From Gammaproteobacteria bacterium (GTDB lineage Bacteria; Pseudomonadota; Gammaproteobacteria; Pseudomonadales; Azotimanducaceae), in NCBI GenBank assembly GCA_027295305.1, contig JAPULC010000202.1, positions 1 through 46,139 of the forward strand: a DNA stretch of 46,139 nucleotides. Reading direction: 5' to 3'. Shown here one piece after another: positions 8,303-17,750 of the stretch; the stretch's first letter is position 1; every line of letters begins with the position of its first letter. The position numbers were made by a program, and so were the translations under genes. The notes below the pieces were generated by a model. The model saw only the letters and a list, made by a program, of their open reading frames with translations. It had not been told where the DNA came from and ran no database searches.

Positions 8303-10750
8303 TCACTCGAGAACGCCTGCTGCCCGGTAGGTCTCGATCTCCGCATCGCTGAACCCAAGAATATCCCCTAACACCTGCTCGGCGTGCTCGCCAAGGCGAG
8401 GTCCTGCGCTCATTGGCCCCACCTTTGCGCGGGAGAAGCGGGTGGCAAGACCGTCAAATGGCGATGCGCCTATGGTTCCGTGCTCGAGGGTCACGAAGAA
8501 CTCCCGATGAGCGAGTTGTGGATCGTCGTAGAGGTCCGTTGGCCTTGCCACGGCGTGGGCCGGCACACCCGCATCCCGCAGACCCTCGCCGAGAACAAAG
8601 CAGTCCTGCGCTGCACATGCCTTTTTCAGTCGCTCATGGATCTCGGCGCGCCTGGCTTCACGTTCCCCCTGCGACCACTCCCGCGCTTCGCCGCGCCAAT
8701 CGAGCGCGTCGCAAAGTCCCAGCCACTGGGCGTCCGACTGCACCGCAATGGCCACATATCGCTCTTCTCCCGCGGTGGCGAACACGCCGTGCGGGCAGCC
8801 ATAAGGCGAATCGTGCCCAATTGGCCCTGCAACCCGTCCGTTCACGGTGTAGTCGAGCACCAGCGGCTCGCCAAATTGGATGCCCGCCTCTATCTGCGAA
8901 AGGTCGATGTGCTGTCCTTCTCCGGTCCGCTTGCGGTGCAGAATGGCCGCGGCGAGGGCTGCAACTCCATAACGCGGTGCAATGAAATCCGTATAGGCCC
9001 CCCACGGACCCACAGGTGCGCGGTCCGGCCAACCCGTGATCGCGATCAGCCCGGCAAGCGCAGCACCCTGGTTGCCGAATCCCGAATAACCCGCCTCCGG
9101 CCCGGTCTGGCCACGCATGCACGTGCTCAACATCACGAGATCCGGATGGTCTCGGGCGAGGGTCTCATAGTCGAGACCGAAGCGCTGCATGGTTCCGGGT
9201 GTGAAGCTCTCTACGACCACGTCGGCCCAATCGATCAGACGGCGGGCAATCTCACGGCCCTCTTGCTTCGAGAGATTCAGCGCGAGCCCGAGCTTGGAGG
9301 TGTTGAAGTTCGCTTGAAAGTGGGAGCGATTCAAACCCGCCTCACCATCCTTGAACGGCCCAATCAGCCTCAGGACGTCCGGCCGCGTGCCGGACTCCAC
9401 ATGAACGACGGTAGCACCGTGATCCGCAATCCCTTTCGCAATGAGAGGACCTACGCCGACCCAGGCGAAATCCGCGACCTTGAGCCCCGCAAAGGCACCG
9501 GGTGGCGTCCCACCTGTAGGCGTTGCACCCGCCTCACGTCGCTTGGCACGCGGACCGAGTGAGTCGAGAAGGTGGTTGTGCTCACCCTGACGTGGCGCCG
9601 GCTGGCTCACCGAGATCGGGCTCTTCGACAGCTTGGCAAACGCGCCGGGATAGGTACGGCCGTCAATCTCGGTCCAGAATTCCCGCGCGTGGAGTTGGCG
9701 GTCGCCGAGCAGATCCGCGGTCGTATTGACCGCGGCTATCAGTGACTTAGTCTCCACGGCGCAACGCTGAAGCGCTGCCTTCGGCGTCACAGCCACGAAG
9801 TCCTGCACGGCGCGGATGGCAGCAATCAGATCCTCGGCGGAAAGCTTTCCGGAGGCAAGATCATCGCGCCAGGGAATAAAGTCGATGGCGGCGATGTGAT
9901 CCGGCACCGCACCCTCCTCGTGGCCCCACTGCACCAGCGACTGCAACGTGCGTCCACCCGTGCCGGGAAGGTAGAGCCCCAACACCACATGGCCGTCGGC
10001 ACAAGCCCACATGCGCGGCAATCGCAGTCCTGGAACCAGCTCGTTCGGCGGATCGTTGCGATATTCGCTGGTGCCCGGCGGGTTACGCCCCACCATCGGC
10101 GGAAACCCGGTGGCGTTCATCAACACCCACACGACACAGGCCTGCATGGACACATCGAGATGCTGTCCGAGCCCGCTCAACTCACGCTCGTTCAACGCGA
10201 TGATGATGTCTGCCGCTGCCTGAGCCCCGGCGTGAAACGAAGCCTGCGGCAAGCCCATCGGAATCGGCGGACGATCGCCATCACCCTGTAGCCCGAGCAA
10301 CCCACCTGCGGCTTCGATCGTGAGATCCGCAGCAGGCGCGCGGGCAAGAGGTCCGTCCTGCCCGTACGGCGTGATGGACGTGACCACTAGCCGGGGATTG
10401 CGCGATGAGAGCTCACCGTATCCCAGACCCAGCTCGTCCAAGGTCCCGGGCGTAAACGACTCGATCAGCACGTCGGCGTCGCGCGCCAGACGGCGCAGTT
10501 GCTCCGCGCCTTCCGAGGTCGCGAGGTCCAATGTCACGCTTTGCTTGCCGCGCGCTACCGCCGCCCAGAAAAGCGAACTTTCCAGATCACGGTCGCGGCC
10601 ATCGACGAATGGCGGAAGGCGTCTCGCTTCAGCACCCTCCGGTGGCTCAATTTTGATGACCTCGGCTCCGAGGTCGGCAAGGACACGGCCGGCTAGCTCG
10701 CCGCGTGCCGTTGCGAGATCAAGTACACGAACGCCTTCGAGTGGACCCAT
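8303..10750 (-). CDS. Tandem two-domain CaiB/BaiF CoA-transferase (815 aa)
   Basis: Two full family III domains: MGPLEGVRVLDLATARGELAGRVLADLGAEVIKIEPPEG... and FAGLKVADFAWVGVGPLIAKGIADHGATVVHVESGTRPD... Confidence 0.92.
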   Translation of the reverse strand: MGPLEGVRVLDLATARGELAGRVLADLGAEVIKIEPPEGAEARRLPPFVDGRDRDLESSLFWAAVARGKQSVTLDLATSEGAEQLRRLARDADVLIESFTPGTLDELGLGYGELSSRNPRLVVTSITPYGQDGPLARAPAADLTIEAAGGLLGLQGDGDRPPIPMGLPQASFHAGAQAAADIIIALNERELSGLGQHLDVSMQACVVWVLMNATGFPPMVGRNPPGTSEYRNDPPNELVPGLRLPRMWACADGHVVLGLYLPGTGGRTLQSLVQWGHEEGAVPDHIAAIDFIPWRDDLASGKLSAEDLIAAIRAVQDFVAVTPKAALQRCAVETKSLIAAVNTTADLLGDRQLHAREFWTEIDGRTYPGAFAKLSKSPISVSQPAPRQGEHNHLLDSLGPRAKRREAGATPTGGTPPGAFAGLKVADFAWVGVGPLIAKGIADHGATVVHVESGTRPDVLRLIGPFKDGEAGLNRSHFQANFNTSKLGLALNLSKQEGREIARRLIDWADVVVESFTPGTMQRFGLDYETLARDHPDLVMLSTCMRGQTGPEAGYSGFGNQGAALAGLIAITGWPDRAPVGPWGAYTDFIAPRYGVAALAAAILHRKRTGEGQHIDLSQIEAGIQFGEPLVLDYTVNGRVAGPIGHDSPYGCPHGVFATAGEERYVAIAVQSDAQWLGLCDALDWRGEAREWSQGEREARRAEIHERLKKACAAQDCFVLGEGLRDAGVPAHAVARPTDLYDDPQLAHREFFVTLEHGTIGASPFDGLATRFSRAKVGPMSAGPRLGEHAEQVLGDILGFSDAEIETYRAAGVLE

Positions 10751-10877
10751 GAACCTCTCCTGCGAGGCTTCTTTGTATCGCGTTTGGACTCTCGTGCAAA
10801 GGGAGCACCCCGGCTCGGCCGCACCCGCCTCTGTTAGTATCCGAACGACGATCGGCCGGGAAGGAGCAGGGAAGTCA

Positions 10878-11732
10878 GTGCTGGACCAGCGTCATCTGGC
10901 GCAGCTGATCAATCAGGATCAACGTCAACACTTCGAGGAGCTGGGGTATCTCATAGTCGAGAATGCTCTACCGGATTCGCTGGTAGCGCGTCTGGAGGCG
11001 CGCATCGACGCTATCCATCGCCATCACCTGGAAGCCGAATACGATCCCTATACCCGGCGTCCGCTCACTGCCGATGACGTGTTCTTCTATCCGAACTTCC
11101 TCGGGCGCGATCAGCTCTTCGTGAACCTACTGGACTGGCCGAAGACCTTTCCGCTCGTTTGGGCCATCCTCGGCTGGAACATCTACTCCTATCATTCCCA
11201 CTTCATCATCACACCCCCGCGTACTCCCGAGCAGGGCCCGGGGCGCATGGGCTTTCACCAGGACAGTGGGCGGGTCAATCGGGACATTCAGACCCATCCG
11301 CGGCCGCGTCTATCACTCAAGGTGGGCTATTGGCTCTCGGACTGCTCTGTTCCCGGACGGGGTAACTTCCACGTGGTCCCGGGCAGTCACCTCGATGACG
11401 ACATGGAGCGCCCCAGCGACGGGACCGCACCGCCGGGAGCGATCCCCATCTGCTGTAAACCCGGGGACGCGGTGGTTTTCGACCGCCGCCTCTGGCACTC
11501 GGCGAGTCCGAACCACTCTCAGGTCACCCGCAAAGGGCTCTTCTACGGCTACGGTTATCGGTGGCTGCGCTCGAAGGACGACATGGAAATCCCGGTCGAG
11601 CTCTTCAAGCACAACGATCCGGTGCGCCGGCAGCTTCTCGGCGCCGGTGTCAACGCCAACGGACATTTCACCCCCACCGACGCCGACGTGCCCCTCAAGA
11701 CGTGGCTCGACGAGCAGGGCCTGCCGACTTAG
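10878..11732 (+). CDS. Phytanoyl-CoA dioxygenase (PhyH) family protein
   Basis: HFEELGYLIVENALPDSLVARLEARI; GFHQDSGRVN (HxD) and LWHSASPNHS (distal His); GTG start after AAGGAGCAGGG. Confidence 0.85.
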   Translation: MLDQRHLAQLINQDQRQHFEELGYLIVENALPDSLVARLEARIDAIHRHHLEAEYDPYTRRPLTADDVFFYPNFLGRDQLFVNLLDWPKTFPLVWAILGWNIYSYHSHFIITPPRTPEQGPGRMGFHQDSGRVNRDIQTHPRPRLSLKVGYWLSDCSVPGRGNFHVVPGSHLDDDMERPSDGTAPPGAIPICCKPGDAVVFDRRLWHSASPNHSQVTRKGLFYGYGYRWLRSKDDMEIPVELFKHNDPVRRQLLGAGVNANGHFTPTDADVPLKTWLDEQGLPT

Positions 11733-11756
11733 TTCCCCGGCGCCCCGCGCGCTGTT

Positions 11757-11775
11757 CAATTTTTGATCAAAATTG
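11757..11775. terminator. AT-rich inverted repeat after PhyH gene (putative terminator or operator)
   Basis: CAATTTT-TGATC-AAAATTG, 24 nt after the stop at 11732. Confidence 0.4.
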
Positions 11776-11891
11776 TGACGTGTGCCCGAGTCCACCGTGA
11801 CGCCTTAGACGTTCATTTCAGCACGGACGTGAATAATCCAACGCGAAGGAAGCAGTACTGCCAGGGAGGCACTTTCTTCCAAGGAACGACC

Positions 11892-11906
11892 TGTCCCGGG
11901 GGGACA
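11892..11906 (+). promoter_or_regulatory. TGTCCC-GGG-GGGACA hairpin overlapping the ribosome-binding region
   Basis: CTGTCCCGGGGGGACAACAATG immediately upstream of ATG 11910. Confidence 0.4.
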
Positions 11907-11909
11907 ACA

Positions 11910-12062
11910 ATGAGCGTCGAGGCTTTTCAGCAGTTCGCTGTCATGTACGGCGCGTTCGCACTCATCATCGTATTGATCTGGCGCGTGGTCAGGGACCAGA
12001 CTCGCGAACGTGATTATTTCAAACAAGAAGAGACCACTCCCAGAAAGTCGATCAATAGCTAG
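11910..12062 (+). CDS. 50-aa single-TM small protein
   Basis: MSVEAFQQFAVMYGAFALIIVLIWRVVRDQTRERDYFKQEETTPRKSINS; one hydrophobic helix and a charged tail; in frame within ORF 11763..12062. Confidence 0.5.
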   Translation: MSVEAFQQFAVMYGAFALIIVLIWRVVRDQTRERDYFKQEETTPRKSINS

Positions 12063-12232
12063 TTGATAGCTCAGACCCGACCTGACAGACAGTGTCCGAG
12101 GAGGTCGAGGCCTATACGCTCCCGTTAGCCGACGTTCAATGACGGCGGTGAATGCGTACTAGCGACCCCACAGCGGCCATTACATAGGCACCTTCCGATT
12201 GATACGCTGTCCCCGGCAAGTGGAGGGACAAC

Positions 12233-12715
12233 ATGACCGTTGTGGAATTAGGCGCGCTAGGCGAGTTCGTTGGAGCGTTCGCGATGGTCGCGACACTGAT
12301 TTACCTCGCCGTACAGATCCGTCAGAACACCCAGACTGTACAGGCCGCGGCCGTTGACGCCAGTGTGGGCAGGGTCAATGAGGTTCGGAAAAGCCTTTAT
12401 GAAGACGCAGAGCTCTCGCGCATCTACCTCCAAGGAAACGCCGAACCGGATGCTCTCGATGACGAGTGCCGCGTGCGATATCGAACGTTCATCCACAGTG
12501 TCTTGTGGGCTGTATGGAACGTGCACGCTCAAACGACGTTGACAGGTATGGGCCCAACGATGTGGGCTGCTCACATTCCACTCCTCAAAAGAGTGCTGAG
12601 TTGTCCCGGCGGGCGATGGTTCTGGCGTGAATATCGCGATGAGTTCGAGGAATCGTTTCGCACCGAGATCGACCGAATCTCAAACGAAGAAAAGGATCAT
12701 GCTTCGTCCGGGTGA
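12233..12715 (+). CDS. Hypothetical membrane-anchored protein (160 aa)
   Basis: MTVVELGALGEFVGAFAMVATLIYLAVQIRQNTQTVQAAAVDASVGRVNEVRKSLYEDAELSRIYLQG; N-terminal TM. Confidence 0.75.
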   Translation: MTVVELGALGEFVGAFAMVATLIYLAVQIRQNTQTVQAAAVDASVGRVNEVRKSLYEDAELSRIYLQGNAEPDALDDECRVRYRTFIHSVLWAVWNVHAQTTLTGMGPTMWAAHIPLLKRVLSCPGGRWFWREYRDEFEESFRTEIDRISNEEKDHASSG

Positions 12716-12748
12716 GTGACGCCGGGTGAGTGACGCCGGGTGAGTGAC
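12707..12748 (+). repeat. Three tandem 14-bp repeats (T/G)CCGGGTGAGTGAC
   Basis: tccgggtgagtgac gccgggtgagtgac gccgggtgagtgac; the first unit contains the stop codon of 12233..12715. Confidence 0.95.
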
Positions 12749-12810
12749 CGCAATTGGCCGTACGTATAGGTCCAACGACCATTCAATCATTTACCTGTTT
12801 AGGAAGTTGC

Positions 12811-14079
12811 GTGCCGAAATCACTGTCAATCTTGCTCATTGTGTTAATAGCAGTCGGAACCTTCCTTGGTTATCAGCTGTGGTTTGATTTTGGTCCGTGG
12901 GTGGAACTACCGCACAATGATGTTCCCGAAAATGAGCGACAGATAGACGACCAGTATGCGGCGGCTGGACGAACCGCGATGGATGCAATCAGAGAACATC
13001 GTGATAAACATGGGTTTCCAGCGATCACAGCTGCCGTGGCTGTGGCCCAGTCAGTCGTTTGGAGTGGCGCAGTGTGCTGGGCGGATGTAGATGGACGAAT
13101 CCCCGCCACGCAAGACACGCTGATGCGAATTGGCTCGACTTCGAAAGCCGTTACTGCAACGGCCCTAGCGCGACTCATTGACGCGGGCGAACTTTCGTTG
13201 GACGTGCCAATCTCAAAATACTCCACCAATTTGCCGAATGATGCGTGGAATCCCCTAACCCTCAGGCAGCTTGCATCGCATACAGCAGGTTTGCCCGACT
13301 ATGAACGAAACGGCGACCGAATTGGCCAATTAGTCACTTTGTGTGGTTGCAAGCACTACACCAGCGTGCGTGACAGCCTGGGTATCTTTGATGGTAGCGA
13401 GCTGCTTTTCACGCCAGGCGAGGATTTTTCTTACACAAGCTTTGACGTGAACCTGATCGGCGCGATCATTTCGGCACAACAGAGGAAGCCGTTCCTGAGT
13501 GTGTTGCAAGAACGAGTGTTTTCGCCCTTGGGTTTACGTTCATCCGGCGGCGATCACGACGGCGCTGACCGCCCCGACCTGGCAAAATTCTATGAAACGC
13601 GTGGAGACAAAGTACGCCTGTGGCGCAACTTCGATTTATCGCAACGATGGCCAGGAGGTGGTCTTGTTTCGACGTCTGTCGAACTCGCGATGATTGGAAA
13701 TGCGTGGCTTGATCCGGATTTCATCGCCACAACAACACGCATGGCCATGTGGACACCACAAACATTGAGCAACGGTGACGTTAACGAGCAAAGCTATGCG
13801 TTGGGCTGGCGCTTCAACCCGGACATTGCGCAATCGGGCGATGACGACAAGGTGCTGTCATACGCTCACCATGGTGGAGTTTCCAAAGGTGCGATGAGTT
13901 GGCTCGTTGTTTACCCGGATTATGGCCTTTCAATTGCCGTGAATATCAACACACGGGCGGAAACATTTTCGTTGTTTGCAGGCGTCGAAAAGAAAATCGC
14001 CGCAGCGTTCCTGGAGCAAATCGCACAGCTCAAAGGCACTAAGGAGATTTCTTCACGAGCTGCAATTGATCGTAATTAG
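12811..14079 (+). CDS. Beta-lactamase-family serine hydrolase with N-terminal membrane anchor
   Basis: RIGSTSKAVTATALARLIDAGELSLDVPISKY (SxxK), LRQLASHTAGLPDY, HHGGVSKGAMSW; GTG start after AGGAAG. Confidence 0.85.
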   Translation: MPKSLSILLIVLIAVGTFLGYQLWFDFGPWVELPHNDVPENERQIDDQYAAAGRTAMDAIREHRDKHGFPAITAAVAVAQSVVWSGAVCWADVDGRIPATQDTLMRIGSTSKAVTATALARLIDAGELSLDVPISKYSTNLPNDAWNPLTLRQLASHTAGLPDYERNGDRIGQLVTLCGCKHYTSVRDSLGIFDGSELLFTPGEDFSYTSFDVNLIGAIISAQQRKPFLSVLQERVFSPLGLRSSGGDHDGADRPDLAKFYETRGDKVRLWRNFDLSQRWPGGGLVSTSVELAMIGNAWLDPDFIATTTRMAMWTPQTLSNGDVNEQSYALGWRFNPDIAQSGDDDKVLSYAHHGGVSKGAMSWLVVYPDYGLSIAVNINTRAETFSLFAGVEKKIAAAFLEQIAQLKGTKEISSRAAIDRN

Positions 14080-14136
14080 GTTCACCGCTCGAGGCCGCCT
14101 TGTCTGGTGCACCCGCCCTCATAAGGAGATGATCCC

Positions 14137-14811
14137 ATGACCGAGTTGACCACATACGAGCAGGTTGGTGACGTCGCCCTCATCATCATGGACGACGGCA
14201 AGGCCAACGCCTTCGGCCCACCCATGATTGCTGCCGTCGACGCAATGCTCGACCGCGCAGCTGACGATGCCAAAGCCGTCGTGCTGACCGGCCGACCCGG
14301 CATCTTCTCGGGTGGGTTCGACCTCAACGTGATTCGCGGTGGCGACGCAACGCAGGCGCGCGCCCAGGCGTTGGGTGGTGCGCGTCTCATGATGCGACTG
14401 TATGGATGGCCGCAGCCCCTGGTAGTCGCGGCCTCGGGACACGCCATCGCCCTCGGCGCTTTTTGTGTGCTCGCCGGCGACCATCGCCTGGGTGCAGACG
14501 GTGAATTTCGAATCGGTCTGAACGAAGTCGCCATCGGCGCGACGCTGCCACCGTTCGCCTGGTTGCTGGCCAAGGAACGACTTTCCAAACGCTATCTGAC
14601 GCAAGCGACGCTTACCGCGAAGATGTACGAGCCAAACGGCGCGTGCGATGCCGGTTTTCTCGATGAGGTGGTGGCGGCTGACGAGCTACGTAATGTCGCG
14701 CTCGAACGTGCCGCGCAATTGGCAGAGCTCGACGCCAATGCATATGCCGGGATGAAACAGGGCCTCCGAGGTGAATCCATTGACGCCGTCCTTGCCGGTC
14801 TCGAGGGCTGA
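14137..14811 (+). CDS. Enoyl-CoA hydratase/isomerase (crotonase) family protein
   Basis: TYEQVGDVALIIMDDGKANAFGPPMIAAVDAMLDRAADDAKAVVLTGRPGIFSGGFDLNVIRGG. Confidence 0.88.
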   Translation: MTELTTYEQVGDVALIIMDDGKANAFGPPMIAAVDAMLDRAADDAKAVVLTGRPGIFSGGFDLNVIRGGDATQARAQALGGARLMMRLYGWPQPLVVAASGHAIALGAFCVLAGDHRLGADGEFRIGLNEVAIGATLPPFAWLLAKERLSKRYLTQATLTAKMYEPNGACDAGFLDEVVAADELRNVALERAAQLAELDANAYAGMKQGLRGESIDAVLAGLEG

Positions 14812-14895
14812 CCGAGATGTCGGGGCCGCTCAGTCATATCAAAGCCGTCCGGACGCCCGCTGGCGGCGGGCACCGGACACTGAGAAGATCACCAC

Positions 14896-15627
14896 ATGGC
14901 ACTTGACCTTTACATGGGTGCGACACCCAACGGCTGGAAAGTCTCCATCATGATCGAGGAATTGCGCGAGGCCGGTGTCGACCTGCCCGAGACTCGATTC
15001 CACATGGTTAACCTGGGGGCGGGAGAGCAATTCACGCCCGCATTCACCGCAATCAACCCGAACCAGAAGATACCTGCGCTGGTCGATGACGGGCGTGCCG
15101 TCATGGAAAGCTGCGCGATCCTTCACTACCTGGCAGAAAAGTTCCCCACCGCACTGTTCCCATTGGACGAGCGACGGTGGGACGTGATCCCCTGGTTGTA
15201 CTGGCAGGCGGCGAACCTAGGTCCGGCTTTCGGCAACAAGCTCAGCTACACGCGCTACATCGATGTGGCCGACGAGACCAAGGCGCATCCATTGGAACGA
15301 TTCGGCAAGGAGTCACAGCGGCTGGTCGCGATTCTCGCCCACCAGCTCGAACAACATCCTTACCTATGCGGTGATACTTTCACGATCGCCGACATTTCCG
15401 TGTTCCCTTGGATTCGGGCCTACAAGTGGGCGAAGGTGGACATCACCGTCCAGCCCAGAGTGGTGGAGTGGCTCACGCGCGTCCGGGCCCGCCCGGGTGT
15501 CGACCGCGGTGTCGCCTACGGCGTGCCAAAGGACGAAGTCGACAGCTTCAGTAAGGAGCGCCGAGAACGCTACAAGGCAGGGGGCGGAAAAATCGCCGCC
15601 AATGAGAACCTCAAGACATCGATCTGA
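14896..15627 (+). CDS. Glutathione S-transferase family protein
   Basis: MALDLYMGATPNGWKVSIMIEELREAGVDLPETRFHMVNLGAGEQFTPAFTAINPNQKIPALVDDGRAVMESCAILHYLAEKF. Confidence 0.92.
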   Translation: MALDLYMGATPNGWKVSIMIEELREAGVDLPETRFHMVNLGAGEQFTPAFTAINPNQKIPALVDDGRAVMESCAILHYLAEKFPTALFPLDERRWDVIPWLYWQAANLGPAFGNKLSYTRYIDVADETKAHPLERFGKESQRLVAILAHQLEQHPYLCGDTFTIADISVFPWIRAYKWAKVDITVQPRVVEWLTRVRARPGVDRGVAYGVPKDEVDSFSKERRERYKAGGGKIAANENLKTSI

Positions 15628-15692
15628 GCTTGGACTTGGGTGGCGAACGACTGCCTCGACTCGCAAAGCGGCCATTACGATGTAACGCCAAC

Positions 15693-16532
15693 TCAAGCCG
15701 CCTCGATTTCCTGCCGCCAGGCCAGCAACTGATCGGCAAGCGCTTCTTCACCATAACGATTCATCGCCGTCACATAACTGTCAATAAATCGGTGGTAGAG
15801 CGGAACCAGTCCCCGCTCGAGTGGCGTTATGATTTCATCGAGTGGTTCCGGAACCGATTCGTTCCGCCATTGATAGGCCAGCTCAACCAGGGCCGCATCA
15901 TCGCCCTGAAAATGTTCCAGGTAATATTGATAGGACACGTCGTTACCGGCGACTTTCCCGGTGCGTTCGAGATAAATGAAGCGGGCGGGAAATAACACCG
16001 TCTTGGTGATATAGACATCGCCCTTGCCCGCCATCAGGGAGACATCCAGGAATTCGCGAATTCGCTGCTCGCTACCCAGGTAACCCAGGGCAAAGGCCGC
16101 GCCGGCGATTTCCAGTTCTTGTTTTGTGGGCCGAATCAATTCACTCCTGACCTCTTTACCCTCCAGTAACAGGGCATGGTCGATCAGGTCCAAGCGATCA
16201 AAAGGGGGGTAGCGGCCACCTTCCGCCCGGCGATTGATGGAATCAACGGACCCCCAGAATATTGAGAGGCTATTGTTTACCGCTGCAACCTCGGCGAGGG
16301 CTGCGACCCGGGAACTATCGACACGATCAGCATCGCCTGGGCCAAGGGGCTGCTGCAGGATAATGCCTATGTCGATATCACTGACCAGTTCGCTAAAACC
16401 GCCCCGGGCCAGACTCCCCATCATATAGACAGCAACACATCGCTCCTTGAAATTAGCTTTAGCGGCGACAACGACCGCCTGGACTAGTGCCTTGATGGCT
16501 TCGTTCTCTGTTCTGATACTGCCAACGTTCAT
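15693..16532 (-). CDS. Nucleotidyltransferase-domain protein (aminoglycoside nucleotidyltransferase-like fold)
   Basis: VYMMGSLARGGFSELVSDIDIGIIL matches the GS...SDID Pol-beta NTase motif. Confidence 0.7.
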   Translation of the reverse strand: MNVGSIRTENEAIKALVQAVVVAAKANFKERCVAVYMMGSLARGGFSELVSDIDIGIILQQPLGPGDADRVDSSRVAALAEVAAVNNSLSIFWGSVDSINRRAEGGRYPPFDRLDLIDHALLLEGKEVRSELIRPTKQELEIAGAAFALGYLGSEQRIREFLDVSLMAGKGDVYITKTVLFPARFIYLERTGKVAGNDVSYQYYLEHFQGDDAALVELAYQWRNESVPEPLDEIITPLERGLVPLYHRFIDSYVTAMNRYGEEALADQLLAWRQEIEAA

Positions 16533-16663
16533 TCGAGAAGATTGCGGTCGTCGCGCTCCAATGACTGCTACGGATTGGTAAGCAGCCCCTCGCTAATTCG
16601 GAGTCGAGCGGCGGCTTTCGAGACCCAAAGCGGACCCCACTGTTTGGCGCGACTGCGCTGAGG

Positions 16664-17521
16664 CTAAAGAAACTCGCTTAAGTCTACGCCCAGGTCCCGG
16701 TCGATCTTTTCGATGAAATCGCTGTCGTCTGCCGATCCAAAAACATCAATGAGGTGTTCATCTGTACTGGCCGCACGCCAGCCCAGGAAGATCAGCGAGT
16801 CCGGACCCACGGGGTGGCGGAGGCGCTTTGTCCCACTCTCGATGATGTACTGGATCTTGTTTGACACAAGGTTCGGTGGCGCTTCCTCCTTTGCGGCATT
16901 CTTGAAGAATGCATGGATGCGCCGCCCCTGTGGGTAGATGGTATCGCTCCGGTACGCCGGGAGGGCCGTCGTCGTCATGGGTGTTGTAATAATTCCTGGT
17001 TCGACAAGGGCGACACGGACGCCAAATGCGTTGACTTCCTGTGCAAGGATCTCTGTGAACGCCTCCAGGGCGAACTTGGATGCGGAATAGGCGGCATCCG
17101 GTGCAAAGGCAGCAAGGCCGGCAACTGATGTGATGTTTATGATGCAGCCGCTCCCACGTTTGCGCATCGCCGGGACCACAGCCTTGCAGCACTTCACTGC
17201 ACCAAAGAAATTGGTCTCCATGACGGCCCGGAATTTCTGAAGGCTCTCGTCCTCAATGGCTTCGCAGCTCAATATTCCAGCATTGTTGACGAGTATGTCG
17301 ACGTCACCAAATTCCGAGAAGACTTCTGCAACTGACAGGTCGTCGTCCACATCCAGTTGACGGATCGTAACAGGCAGAGACGCTGCTTCTGCCGATGCAC
17401 CTAAATCCGAACCATCAGGATTACGCATCGTAGCAATGACATCGTAGCCGGCCCTGGCAAGCTGCAGAGCGGCATCGTACCCGATGCCCTTGCTTGTCCC
17501 GGTGATCAATACGCTGGTCAT
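16664..17521 (-). CDS. SDR family oxidoreductase
   Basis: MTSVLITGTSKGIGYDAALQLARAGYDVIATMRNPDG; NNAG; YSASKFALEAF. Confidence 0.92.
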   Translation of the reverse strand: MTSVLITGTSKGIGYDAALQLARAGYDVIATMRNPDGSDLGASAEAASLPVTIRQLDVDDDLSVAEVFSEFGDVDILVNNAGILSCEAIEDESLQKFRAVMETNFFGAVKCCKAVVPAMRKRGSGCIINITSVAGLAAFAPDAAYSASKFALEAFTEILAQEVNAFGVRVALVEPGIITTPMTTTALPAYRSDTIYPQGRRIHAFFKNAAKEEAPPNLVSNKIQYIIESGTKRLRHPVGPDSLIFLGWRAASTDEHLIDVFGSADDSDFIEKIDRDLGVDLSEFL

Positions 17522-17622
17522 CGTGTGTCTCCCTCGGTAGTGAAAGTTAGGGCTGTTCGGCCCACCTACTCTGGAAGCGAGGACGAGTGCACAGCCGCTA
17601 GTTTCTTCAGCGCAATCCTACA

Positions 17623-17641
17623 TCGTTCGCCCTGAGCTTGC
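17623..17641. repeat. Possible single unit of the ttcgaC-aagctcaggg short interspersed repeat family
   Basis: CGTTCGCCCTGAGCTTGCG; its reverse complement CGCAAGCTCAGGGCGAACG resembles the units at 31420-31489. Confidence 0.35.
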
Positions 17642-17750
17642 GTTGGTCCGCTCTTGCGGTAGCCTTTCGCCATCGTTGGTGCCTTAAATTATGGGTCTCA
17701 CAGGGCGCCGCCCAACTCCTCGACAACTTCACAGCTGGAGGAACGACACA

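Noticed and set aside
12172-12183. Shared 12-mer AGCGGCCATTAC also at about 15669
   Set aside because: A 12-base match is expected by chance many times in 46 kb, and flanks do not align.
12707-12748. Possible CRISPR or iteron array
   Set aside because: Only three 14-bp contiguous units, no spacers and no replication gene nearby.
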